Source of the DNA: an uncultured Lachnospiraceae bacterium
Lineage (GTDB): Bacteria > Bacillota > Clostridia > Lachnospirales > Lachnospiraceae
Assembly: GCA_947629565.1 (NCBI GenBank)
Contig: CANREG010000013.1
Coordinates: forward strand, 1 to 52,379
DNA length: 52,379 bases
Direction of reading: 5' to 3'
The notes under the pieces are model-generated. The model was not told where the DNA came from. It saw only the letters and a list, made by a program, of their open reading frames with translations, and did not search any database. Made by a program: the position numbers and the translations under genes. Numbering within the stretch: the first letter of the stretch is position 1; each line of letters opens with the position of its first letter. Below, one piece after another: positions 43,623-52,304 of this stretch.

Positions 43623-45353
43623 TTACCCTCTCTTTATCGTTAAAACCTTTCGCATATAGCATCCCGCATTAAAATGATCTACACATTCTGTACACCGGAT
43701 ACATTTGTCATCATCAATATGATATATTAGTGTTCCCTCGCCGTCTTCCCCTTCTTTAACATGAACAGAGATAGCGTTATGCTTACATACTCCGGCACAT
43801 GCCTTACACCCCAGACACATTTGATATTTTGTCAGTTGGCATTTGATTTTTCCCTCCGCAGTCTGTAAATTCTTAGCACCCGCAATATGGTAATCCTTAA
43901 TTGTAACTTTCAAACGATTTGTTCCTATTCTGCCCTGCAATACCAAGATAACCTTGCCTTGACGATCAAGAATATATATCTCTCCTAACCGCTGATTGCC
44001 CAAGTCTCTGTTAATATAGCCAAAAGGTTTAAACAACTCGTATAAATCTTCAGTAATTACTGTTTGAAGCTCATAGTTAAATGCATTATCTTGCGTTGCA
44101 CAGGGTTCAAATTTCACTATAGAAGTATTAGATATTTCTAATCCCTGTCCACCCTGGCGGGCTTTCCAATTGCCGCTGTCAATATATTCCTCAGCATCAG
44201 GTTTCCCAATTTTTTTTGCAAAATCCAACAATATTTCATGCCAATGAACATACTTATCATACATATGAACTTTTGATAAAAATTCTGACCATGCACCATT
44301 ATTAGGACAACACCAACATCCCACTCTTGAATATCCCAACTTGTATGCGTCGTTAAAATCAATTCCTGTCGTCAGAATATATAACCATACGTCAAAGTCA
44401 ATCCATTCAATAATAGGCGACACTACTGTCTGTTTCGTAATTTTAGGACTTTCTGTTTCCCTTTCATATTTGCTACGGCTTGCAGATTCGCTTTTACGAA
44501 TACCGTAAAAGGTCAACACATTAGTCTTATCCTTAAACACCTGCGAAAGCATTTTGGTAATTGCCCCTGTCTTAAACACAGTACAACACCATCTCATTAC
44601 CCGGCTCGGAGGACCGATCTGTTGACACATATCTTCAAAATTTTTCTCGTAATTTTTTGCTCGTAAAACTTTATGCTGCTTTGCAAACCTTGCCCGGTAA
44701 TCATATGTTGTATCAAATTCCAATGTTGTGTCACCAAATATATGAGTAATCTTATTGCTGGCAAATGCTCTGGTTACTAAATCCGAAGTGACAGTGGAAT
44801 CTTTGCCTCCACTAAAAGATACAAACATATCTTCTAAGGAGTATTGCTCTTGAAATCCCTGAATATATGTAATAGCCTCATCTGTCAACTCATAGTATCT
44901 GTTCTTATTTACTTCAACAAATTTTTTGACCATTTCATCAAAGTAACTTCTATCTACCGATGCAATATTAGCATCATACGCCTCTTTGATTTTCTTTATT
45001 TCATCTAAAGGCTTTTTATTAATTTCACCAATAGGCAGTACTTCTTTTTTCCCATCAATAAAATATCCACTGCTGCCACACCACACAGAACATTTATCAA
45101 AAGCAAAAGGCGTATCCTTTTTTAAGAGGATTGCCAGCAACAGTTTCTCCTCTGGGAAAACTGGCCTTAAATCTGTCGCAATATACTTTCCTCTTGTTCC
45201 GCAACAAGTGCATACCTTTTCAAAAGAAGGAACATTACAATGGTTACACCAATATATTGTTACCGATGAAATTAAATGTGCGGTACATCCTTCTTTTTTA
45301 CATTTTGTTCCTCTGACGGGAACACAATGCACCGGACAAATCTTTTCTATCAT
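43623..45353 (-). CDS. sspD: SspD/DndC-like PP-loop sulfurtransferase with ferredoxin tail
   Basis: A 576-residue protein of the PAPS reductase/ATP-pyrophosphatase family. Residues 1-60 contain zinc-ribbon Cys pairs (CNHC, CTCC). The PP-loop SGGKDS is at 181-186, and iron-sulfur Cys are in RWCCTVFK and VGCWCCPNNG. The C-terminus has two ferredoxin motifs (CLGCKACAGVC and CIRCTECV). It is expected to activate the DNA backbone with ATP and deliver sulfur from SspA, the DndC-like step. It is the first gene of the seven-gene operon and has a promoter about 90 bases upstream. A metabolic PAPS reductase is unlikely, given the extra domains and context. Confidence 0.9.
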   Translation of the reverse strand: MIEKICPVHCVPVRGTKCKKEGCTAHLISSVTIYWCNHCNVPSFEKVCTCCGTRGKYIATDLRPVFPEEKLLLAILLKKDTPFAFDKCSVWCGSSGYFIDGKKEVLPIGEINKKPLDEIKKIKEAYDANIASVDRSYFDEMVKKFVEVNKNRYYELTDEAITYIQGFQEQYSLEDMFVSFSGGKDSTVTSDLVTRAFASNKITHIFGDTTLEFDTTYDYRARFAKQHKVLRAKNYEKNFEDMCQQIGPPSRVMRWCCTVFKTGAITKMLSQVFKDKTNVLTFYGIRKSESASRSKYERETESPKITKQTVVSPIIEWIDFDVWLYILTTGIDFNDAYKLGYSRVGCWCCPNNGAWSEFLSKVHMYDKYVHWHEILLDFAKKIGKPDAEEYIDSGNWKARQGGQGLEISNTSIVKFEPCATQDNAFNYELQTVITEDLYELFKPFGYINRDLGNQRLGEIYILDRQGKVILVLQGRIGTNRLKVTIKDYHIAGAKNLQTAEGKIKCQLTKYQMCLGCKACAGVCKHNAISVHVKEGEDGEGTLIYHIDDDKCIRCTECVDHFNAGCYMRKVLTIKRG

Positions 45354-45437
45354 ATTACTTCCTCAATCTCTACTGCATCATTTATTTGATTTATTAACAA
45401 TCCACCAAAATATAACAAAACCCAATATATCGTATAG

Positions 45438-45466
45438 ATTTTACCACAAACTACTATATTCGGCAA
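45438..45466 (-). promoter_or_regulatory. Promoter of the phosphorothioation operon
   Basis: On the minus strand TTGCCG (45466-45461) and TAAAAT (45443-45438) are 17 bases apart, 85 bases upstream of sspD. An 8-bp inverted repeat AACACATA/TATGTGTT (45472-45479 and 45511-45518) just upstream may be an operator. Confidence 0.6.
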
Positions 45467-45546
45467 TATTCAACACATACAATTATGTCTTTCTTTGTAG
45501 GATCGCAATATATGTGTTACATTCTAATAATTAAATAACTAAAGAA

Positions 45547-45587
45547 CTCCTTTTGTGTTATATTTGAATCACCTCACACAAAAGGAG
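45547..45587. terminator. Terminator after the TOPRIM-like gene
   Basis: CTCCTTTTGTGT (45547-45558) pairs perfectly with ACACAAAAGGAG (45576-45587) across a 17-base loop. On the minus strand it is followed by TTCTTTAG, and it lies about 38 bases after the stop at 45626. It separates this gene from the sspD operon. Confidence 0.8.
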
Positions 45588-45625
45588 CAAACCAATTTAT
45601 ATTTTTTATATTTTAAATTATATTA

Positions 45626-47224
45626 TTATAACCCAATATCTTTACATATTTCTTTTATCAGATCAAATATCAGCAAAAAATTATTAAATCTAATATGTTT
45701 AAACGCCGGATCAGATATAACACTTTTTGCAAATTCCATTTTTGAAAGTCCGTAATTGGTCGTATCATTAAGATCATTCAAATTTATTATCTTATCCTTT
45801 CCTGAGCCATCTAATATCTTTAATTTATTTTCAGAACACGCTTTTCTATTTGTACAAAATCTGTTTATTTGCGGTGCTCTACCATATTCATCAAATTCAC
45901 TACTAAGATATAATCTTCTTTCTGTTCCATCGGAAAATTTTTTAATAGTTTTTATTTCTTCATCGCTAAAATAATGTTCTATACAAATATCTGGATTATC
46001 TTTTCTTATATCAGGAATTGGCAGTACAAATGAATATACACCATTCCCCCACTTTTTATATGAATCTCCATTACTCATTTTAGTAACATTTACGCTGACA
46101 TCCCTATCAGAAATAAAAATATAAAATCCCCGTTCAATATTTGCATATGACTGACACATTGCCAAAAGAGTATTACTATCCATCTGTATTGCTGGATATT
46201 TTTCTTTTTCTATATGATTTTTTGACGCATAACGATATATATCAAATTTAACATCTTTATATTTTTCACGTAAAACATCATCTTCTTGTATCTTTTTCCA
46301 TGCCCAATCAATATACATCCAATCAGTCATACCCTCTGTTATTATTAATGGTATATTTTTATTTTCAACTAAAACTTCTGGAATTTGTCGTATATAATAT
46401 TCTGAGAAACCCTTTAATTTGCCAGATGCAAATTCCGAAAAATCATTTATTTTTTGAATAATATAAGCCTCTTCTAGATTTGCAGGATAATTATTTTCAT
46501 TCTGTAAATCAATTATTATTTTTGCATAACAACAATCGCCACAAATAATTAATTCTTTGTCATCTAAAATATAAAAATTATTTTCTCTATAATTGATTGA
46601 GCCCATATATCCCAAAACTCGTTCATATAATTTTTTACTACAATTGAACACTTTATCGTTTGATTTAATAAGACAAAATTCTTTTCCTACAAAAAGGCTT
46701 TTCACCTGAACGCAATCATCAAGACAATATTTTCCAACGGAAAACGAAAACTCTTCCTGTACTCTATTTCCAAATTCTCCAACTAAGTTTTTTCTATAAT
46801 CATCAAGAATGTATTCAATAACTTCCTCTTCTGTATCAAAACAGGTATTAAATGTTTTATTCAATTTTTTAAATTCTACAATAACCTCTTTTGAACAAGG
46901 TATATCAAAAAAGCCAATATGAATATCTTCACCTGAACACATTGGATCTCCATTATACATCAAGTCCCACTTCCTTGATGTATTATGATTCAAAAAAATA
47001 CAAAAGGCTTCTTGGAATATATTAGAAAGTCGATTACTTTCATCTTCACCAAATGAATCATCAAAAAATGAAAAACAACGAAAAATGCTTATATTATCAG
47101 ATTCAAGATTATAATCTATGACTGTTTGATCCCAATTAGAAACATAACTTATATGGCCCTCATATTCATCAAAGTAATCCCTGTCATAATCCCAATACTT
47201 TTCGATAGTTTCTTTTGTGTTCAA
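45626..47224 (-). CDS. Unrecognised 532-residue protein with TOPRIM-like motifs
   Basis: I do not know this protein. Residues 1-280 have no family I recognise; several Cys are scattered (GDCCYAK, YCLDDC). Residues 290-380 show two motifs spaced as in TOPRIM nucleases: PLIITEGMTDWMYIDWAW (Glu297 and Asp301) and FYIFISDRDVSV (Asp373 and Asp375). The C-terminal 150 residues are basic and unrelated to known domains. A TTG start at 47224 follows GAGGTGATT. Its own promoter and terminator make it a single-gene unit between the IetAS pair and the ssp operon. A nuclease or primase-like role is an inference from the motifs only. Confidence 0.8.
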   Translation of the reverse strand: MNTKETIEKYWDYDRDYFDEYEGHISYVSNWDQTVIDYNLESDNISIFRCFSFFDDSFGEDESNRLSNIFQEAFCIFLNHNTSRKWDLMYNGDPMCSGEDIHIGFFDIPCSKEVIVEFKKLNKTFNTCFDTEEEVIEYILDDYRKNLVGEFGNRVQEEFSFSVGKYCLDDCVQVKSLFVGKEFCLIKSNDKVFNCSKKLYERVLGYMGSINYRENNFYILDDKELIICGDCCYAKIIIDLQNENNYPANLEEAYIIQKINDFSEFASGKLKGFSEYYIRQIPEVLVENKNIPLIITEGMTDWMYIDWAWKKIQEDDVLREKYKDVKFDIYRYASKNHIEKEKYPAIQMDSNTLLAMCQSYANIERGFYIFISDRDVSVNVTKMSNGDSYKKWGNGVYSFVLPIPDIRKDNPDICIEHYFSDEEIKTIKKFSDGTERRLYLSSEFDEYGRAPQINRFCTNRKACSENKLKILDGSGKDKIINLNDLNDTTNYGLSKMEFAKSVISDPAFKHIRFNNFLLIFDLIKEICKDIGL

Positions 47225-47255
47225 AAAAAATCACCTCAATTCTAATATCAATGTT

Positions 47256-47284
47256 ATAATAAACTATCCCCAAAAAACTAGCAA
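47256..47284 (-). promoter_or_regulatory. Probable promoter of the TOPRIM-like gene
   Basis: On the minus strand TTGCTA (47284-47279) and TATTAT (47261-47256) are 17 bases apart, 31 bases upstream of the TTG start. Confidence 0.5.
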
Positions 47285-47345
47285 CAATCACTATACTTTC
47301 TATCTTAAATCTAAAAATCATATCTGCACATATTACAAATTAAAA

Positions 47346-49820
47346 CTAGATTTCCGGCGCAATTGTTGACGCAATTATTGTTTGTATCGGTGTGTAAAAA
47401 TCTATATTCTCCTCCTTGGTTGATATCGAAACAATCAATGAATACCTCATCTTTTCATTAAATTTTCCAAGGTTATGCCTTTCCCTCCACCAACCAATTA
47501 CCGGATACACAGCTATATAATTGCAATCCGCCAAATCTACCGCAGGTCCTGTCCATACATCAGAATGAATCGAGCCAACATCTCGGTTGTCTTTTCCCAA
47601 AAACCATCTTTTAGAACCGGCATCTCCTTCCCCTTTATCTTTTTCATCATCACTTACTGCTTTATTTATACGTTTTAAAAAATCTTCTTTGTTTTGATTT
47701 TTATTAATAACTTCGAATCTTAATGCCCCTGACGCATAGCGGTATTTATTATTCCAACCCTTTTGGTCAGGCGCCGGTTCAATATAATAAGATAATGTAA
47801 CTTTCATACTTACATCTACATTCCCGAGTTCCCGTAGCAATTCAGAAGGCCATGGCAACTCATGCAAATGCATATCTTTTGTTTTATATCTTCCTTCCTC
47901 TTTACAATACGGTTGCAATTCTGCTTGTATAATCATATTAACTGAATTATCAGCACTGTCTCTTGCCCTCTCCAAATTTGCAACGCCGTAACCACAAGAG
48001 CGAAGTAAGTTTCTTTTTCCTCCGGTCTTGGCATTATTCAAGCAAAACTGTCTTTTCATTTTCTCTGTCCATTGAGCCGAATGAACCATAAGTGCGCGTA
48101 TGGTTTCTTCCCATAAATCAGGGTACGCACTCATCAATTCCGCTGCCATATAAGCTGCTTGAGCTGCTGCTGCACTTGTTGCATTAATTGTTGTAAATGC
48201 AGGGTATATTACATTCTTGTCAATCGTTAATATTGATACATCATCACATACATCAACATTAACCCCATCTGTTATGGCATTACCTCCATCCATTAATATA
48301 TCAGGTTTTACAGGCCATTTTCCATCCCACAACATAGATGTAGAACTGAATGGACATATCTCTCCTGCATCAGCAATTACATTCCAACCTGAAAAGTCCT
48401 TATCATCAATTTCAACTGCATTAGAATAGGCTCCTACAGTAATCGCGTTCCATGCTTGTCCCGGATCTTCTATCGAATGATTGATATTGGCGTCTACATA
48501 GGAAAGCATTTCTAACTCCGCCGGTTCAACATTTCCGGCAGATACTACATACAATTTTTTAATTCCATCAGCCACCCCGGAAATAATATTGTCCAGTTCC
48601 GCAGACCATGATGACGGTGCGCCATCCCTTGTAACATATTTGTCAGCAGTAACAGCCATACAATAAACCCTCTTTACATTTGGATTAGCAATCTCCGCCA
48701 TGCTTACTGCATTTGCAGTAACCGCACCGTATAATTCCGAATCATTATAGGCTCCATCCGACGGTAATATTTTAACAGACTCTAACTTATGATTAATTAC
48801 AACCTTTTCATTTTCTGACAATATTGGTCTTAAATCAAAATACTCGCATATTCCCGCCATCTGTGTTCCATGCCCATGATTATCATTACTTCCCCAGGCT
48901 ATATTTACACTTTGAACATGTTTTGATTCTAAAATATCCTTCAATAACAAATGACTATAATTCACACCCGTATCAAGAATACAAACATACGAAGCAGGTT
49001 GATTTATAATCACCCTGTCCTTCAAATCCAACATCCATTCCTCAGCCTCGTTGCCATTCATTTCCACATAAAAATTTGCGAGTTCCGGTGCCCGCCTTAT
49101 TTCCGTAATTTTAGCATTCGCATTCAATAATTTTTGTATCTCATCCATATTTGTCTTGGCTATAACAACAACCTTTTCCGGAAATACAATTTGTGTATCC
49201 TTATATTGGATTTCCATTTTAGCACACATTTTATAAAATTCTTTTGATGTTTGCATTTCCTGCTTAATTTCTGAACGCAGCCAAAATTCACACCATACAG
49301 AATTTTTATCAGGGATGTCATTAATATCCCCAATCCAAAATGAGGAAATCACGGCAATTTGAATGCTTTCTATACTCTCTACCAGAGATTTGTTCTTTTC
49401 CTTTCCTGAATCTGTCTCCTTCGTAAGATATTCCTGCACTTTTCGATTGAAATATCCTTCTTTTCCCTCTGGTACAAAAACTGTTGCTGATTGAACAGTA
49501 ACACCATTAACAGACACTTCATTTCTGAAATTACATAATTTTATGCCTTCATTTATATTTTCAAGACTTTTATACACCAAATCACAATTGTCCGCACCTC
49601 TAAATTCAATATATGTCCCTTGTCGTTCTTTTACGGAAGCAACCATCGCTTTTTGTCGTTCATTATGCTGCCATACTGCGTCAAGCTGTTTCAAAAGTTT
49701 ATTCCCATGGACATTCCTATCTCTCGGGACATTCTTTATTTTGTTACGCGCACTATACGAAGTATACTTATAAACTTCATATGTATTTTTCAAGATTATA
49801 TTCTTCCTTGGATTTTTCAA
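47346..49820 (-). CDS. ietS: IetS-like subtilase (S8 family protease)
   Basis: An 824-residue protein with an intact subtilisin triad: Asp283 in VCILDTGVNYSH, His317 in NDNHGHGTQMAGI, and Ser549 in NATSAAAAQAA; the oxyanion Asn is in YVVSAGN near 430. The usual Pro after the Ser motif is Ala. The first 270 residues are a helical domain unlike a propeptide, and there is no signal peptide, so it acts in the cytosol. TTG at 49820 follows AAGGAGGCATAATA, with the ribosome binding site inside the last codons of the ATPase gene. The pairing with an AAA ATPase matches IetAS, known as a plasmid-stabilising toxin-antitoxin pair and listed among phage defence systems. Confidence 0.88.
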   Translation of the reverse strand: MKNPRKNIILKNTYEVYKYTSYSARNKIKNVPRDRNVHGNKLLKQLDAVWQHNERQKAMVASVKERQGTYIEFRGADNCDLVYKSLENINEGIKLCNFRNEVSVNGVTVQSATVFVPEGKEGYFNRKVQEYLTKETDSGKEKNKSLVESIESIQIAVISSFWIGDINDIPDKNSVWCEFWLRSEIKQEMQTSKEFYKMCAKMEIQYKDTQIVFPEKVVVIAKTNMDEIQKLLNANAKITEIRRAPELANFYVEMNGNEAEEWMLDLKDRVIINQPASYVCILDTGVNYSHLLLKDILESKHVQSVNIAWGSNDNHGHGTQMAGICEYFDLRPILSENEKVVINHKLESVKILPSDGAYNDSELYGAVTANAVSMAEIANPNVKRVYCMAVTADKYVTRDGAPSSWSAELDNIISGVADGIKKLYVVSAGNVEPAELEMLSYVDANINHSIEDPGQAWNAITVGAYSNAVEIDDKDFSGWNVIADAGEICPFSSTSMLWDGKWPVKPDILMDGGNAITDGVNVDVCDDVSILTIDKNVIYPAFTTINATSAAAAQAAYMAAELMSAYPDLWEETIRALMVHSAQWTEKMKRQFCLNNAKTGGKRNLLRSCGYGVANLERARDSADNSVNMIIQAELQPYCKEEGRYKTKDMHLHELPWPSELLRELGNVDVSMKVTLSYYIEPAPDQKGWNNKYRYASGALRFEVINKNQNKEDFLKRINKAVSDDEKDKGEGDAGSKRWFLGKDNRDVGSIHSDVWTGPAVDLADCNYIAVYPVIGWWRERHNLGKFNEKMRYSLIVSISTKEENIDFYTPIQTIIASTIAPEI

Positions 49821-49824
49821 TATA

Positions 49825-50781
49825 TTATGCCTCCTTGCTTACATATGCATCCCTGCGCTCCTTAATACACTTTACTATCAACTGTGAAGTTAGTTTTTCC
49901 TCTTCCAAAATAATAGATTTGATACAATCTTCACAAACTTTAGTTATCTCTGCATGACTCAAGCCAAACGCCATCTCTCTTACTTCCTTAGTTATGGCTC
50001 TGCGTGTATAAAATGTACCTAATTTTAAATTAAACAATTGCTGAATCTGAGCATCATCCGGCAGGTCATAATGAAGCACATCATCAAACCTTCTGAACAA
50101 TGCCTGATCTAGCATTTTACGATTATTAGTTGCCGCAATTATAATGCTGTCAGAATTATCGTTCTCTAAAAATTGTAGAAAAGAATTTAATACTCTTCGC
50201 ATTTCCCCAACTTCATTATCAAGACTTCGGTCTGCTCCTATAGCATCAAATTCATCAAACAAAAACACAGCCCTGCTGTCCGCAATAGTCTCAAATATCT
50301 GTCTTAACTTTACACTGGTTTCCCCCATAAATTTTGTAATAAGTTTATCCATCTGTACAGTATACAAAGGAATATTTAACTCAGTTGCCAATATAGACGC
50401 TGTTAATGTTTTACCTGTCCCCGGAACGCCTTCCACAAGAATCTTACATCTGTTCTTCACACCAAAACTGCGAAGCTTTTCTCTTTGCCTATACTCTGTC
50501 AGAATTCGTTCTATTCTCGTCCTTATCTCTTCTGAAACAACCAATTCCTGCGCCCTATGTTCAGAAACAATACATTGCAGTAATTGATTTTCATTTTTCA
50601 TTCGTATAATTTTATTATTAGAAGAAATTTTTTCAATTATCTCTTTTATCTCTCTGGCCAAAACTGTATGACCTGCCCTGGCTTCACTTGCTGCAATCTG
50701 CAAAGCAACAGTTTTAAACCGGCTATCATCATTATTCTTATAAGCATTTATAAGCGCTTTAATCTGATCCCCACTTGCCAT
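49825..50781 (-). CDS. ietA: IetA-like AAA ATPase
   Basis: A 318-residue FtsH/Cdc48-like AAA ATPase: Walker A GVPGTGKT at 118-125, Walker B VFLFDEFDAIG at 172-182, sensor 1 IIAATNN, and arginine finger region QALFRRFDDV. The N-terminal 90 residues are helical. It ends four bases before the subtilase start, so the two are translated together. In the IetAS pair the ATPase is thought to restrain or direct the protease. A promoter lies about 75 bases upstream. Confidence 0.9.
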   Translation of the reverse strand: MASGDQIKALINAYKNNDDSRFKTVALQIAASEARAGHTVLAREIKEIIEKISSNNKIIRMKNENQLLQCIVSEHRAQELVVSEEIRTRIERILTEYRQREKLRSFGVKNRCKILVEGVPGTGKTLTASILATELNIPLYTVQMDKLITKFMGETSVKLRQIFETIADSRAVFLFDEFDAIGADRSLDNEVGEMRRVLNSFLQFLENDNSDSIIIAATNNRKMLDQALFRRFDDVLHYDLPDDAQIQQLFNLKLGTFYTRRAITKEVREMAFGLSHAEITKVCEDCIKSIILEEEKLTSQLIVKCIKERRDAYVSKEA

Positions 50782-50853
50782 ATCAGTTTCTCACTTTCTA
50801 TTCATATTTTGGTCAGAAATATATTTTAATAAATGTATTTAACTATACAATTC

Positions 50854-50882
50854 ATTTTACTATAAAACAATCTATTTAACAA
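50854..50882 (-). promoter_or_regulatory. Promoter of the ietA-ietS pair
   Basis: On the minus strand TTGTTA (50882-50877) and TAAAAT (50859-50854) are 17 bases apart, about 75 bases upstream of ietA. The 220-base gap between ietA and the Panacea gene holds nothing else I can support. Confidence 0.55.
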
Positions 50883-51001
50883 TAATTTTTGTATGATAAT
50901 TTTTTAACATTTGTGAGACGATTAAAATTTTCTTTTCATTTGACGCAAGTACTGTATTTCCCTGCAATTTTCCGTTATTTTTCTTATTAACCCGACAATT
51001 A

Positions 51002-52030
51002 TTATATCTGCAAATTTTGGGCATATTGAAACAGAATCACTTCTTTTGGTGCAGTTTTCACATATGCTTCTTCCTTATGCATAAAACTGACAATCTCCGT
51101 TTTACTCATCTTTCCAAGCTTATCTATGACAATATCAAGAATATTTTTATCTTCTTCGGCCAAAGATGGGTAGCCGCCCGCATCCTTTAAAGAAAAATGG
51201 TAGGCATTTGTCTCTCCCATATCCTCTTCCTCACAGGGAACATCCTTCAAATCAATAATGAAATTGTGTCCTACAGGAACAGCACCCATCGGCAATGCCT
51301 GATATACCAACCCAGTTATTGCAAAGCCTCTATTCTTATATGACAGAGCATCCGCATACCACATCAGCTTCATAAGCTTTACTTTATAAAGGCTAGTGAC
51401 CTTCGCAGACGCAGCAAAGTAGCGAATTACATCTACAACCTTATCTAAAGAAAGAACAGTATTTCCATGCGCAAGGGCATTTCCTTGGAATCTCCCATAG
51501 CTGGCACTAATAACCTTTCGCAGATAAGAATCCCGATCTTGCTCAAACAATTCCGTCGCTGTATCCCAATATCTCTGATAGGCTTCAGAAGGCAAATTCT
51601 CTCTGGCTTCCCTTAATAATGCCAGAAACCATTCCGGATCCTGGTCGATTTTTTTAAGTATCGTATCATGGGCCTTATCCTGCACTTGATGTCCCTCATA
51701 TCTGGTTATCGTCTTGCCTCCCCACCCAAGAAGAATGCATAAATCTCCCTGACTAATACCATACTTCTCACGAATGCCAATTATATCAGCAGATGTCAAA
51801 AAGTCTTCTGCCTTTCGATAAGCGTCCTTAAGCCGCATATCATTATCCTGTATCTGTTGCTCATCCATATACAATTCTTCTGCCGCATCACAATACAAAT
51901 AAGTCGCCTCATAAGCAACCTTTACATTTTTAAAAGTTGCCTGATCATTGACGAGGACTGTTTTCACTTCATGTTCTTCCATGCAACATGTACACAACCG
52001 CTTTTCGCTTTTTAACACCTTCATATTCAT
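51002..52030 (-). CDS. MqsA-type HTH antitoxin with C-terminal Panacea (SocA-like) domain
   Basis: A 342-residue protein. The N-terminus has a zinc-binding CTCCMEEHEVK and a later Cys. Next is an HTH of the MqsA type (LTSADIIGIREKYGISQGDL, then LGWGGKTITRYEGHQVQD), a helical linker, and from about residue 195 a Panacea/DUF4065 domain (VVDVIRYFAASAKVTSLYKVKLMKLMWYADALSYKNRG, TGLVYQALPMGAVPVGHN). Panacea domains neutralise many different toxins. ATG at 52030 follows AGGAGGTG. No full toxin gene is visible next to it; a 29-codon ORF lies immediately upstream. It probably represses the promoter at 52155-52183. Confidence 0.9.
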   Translation of the reverse strand: MNMKVLKSEKRLCTCCMEEHEVKTVLVNDQATFKNVKVAYEATYLYCDAAEELYMDEQQIQDNDMRLKDAYRKAEDFLTSADIIGIREKYGISQGDLCILLGWGGKTITRYEGHQVQDKAHDTILKKIDQDPEWFLALLREARENLPSEAYQRYWDTATELFEQDRDSYLRKVISASYGRFQGNALAHGNTVLSLDKVVDVIRYFAASAKVTSLYKVKLMKLMWYADALSYKNRGFAITGLVYQALPMGAVPVGHNFIIDLKDVPCEEEDMGETNAYHFSLKDAGGYPSLAEEDKNILDIVIDKLGKMSKTEIVSFMHKEEAYVKTAPKEVILFQYAQNLQI

Positions 52031-52116
52031 GAAAACACCTCCTGACACTTTCTATACGGAAACATCTCCGGAACAAATGCCCTTTCAGCAAAATGAAATT
52101 TTGTTTCATCAGCCAA
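52027..52116 (-). CDS. 29-codon leader ORF upstream of the Panacea antitoxin
   Basis: TTG at 52116, six bases after AGGAGG, encodes MADETKFHFAERAFVPEMFP and then YRKCQEVFS, ending with TGA that overlaps the antitoxin ATG by four bases (ATGA). It is the first frame after the promoter and operator. It could be the remnant of a deleted toxin gene, a regulatory leader peptide, or a very small partner. No family recognised. Confidence 0.5.
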   Translation of the reverse strand: MADETKFHFAERAFVPEMFPYRKCQEVFS

Positions 52117-52133
52117 ATTAATCCTCCTTTGTC

Positions 52134-52153
52134 AAAGTATCAATTGATACTTT
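52134..52153. promoter_or_regulatory. Perfect 20-bp palindromic operator
   Basis: AAAGTATCAATTGATACTTT is fully symmetric. It lies immediately downstream of the -10 element and upstream of the leader ORF ribosome binding site, the expected position for autoregulation by the MqsA-type HTH protein. Confidence 0.8.
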
Positions 52154-52154
52154 T

Positions 52155-52183
52155 ATAGTATATTTGATTCCCAATTTTGTCAA
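52155..52183 (-). promoter_or_regulatory. Promoter of the Panacea antitoxin operon
   Basis: On the minus strand a perfect TTGACA (52183-52178) is 17 bases from TACTAT (52160-52155). The palindromic operator overlaps the start region. Confidence 0.8.
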
Positions 52184-52304
52184 TAAAAATTTTATAAAAA
52201 CCATATTTAGAAAATGCTATAGTTTTGCTACATCGAATCCTATATCAGCCCAACTAGGTCATTTATAATACAATTATGATATTGCCTTTCATTTTCAATA
52301 AACA

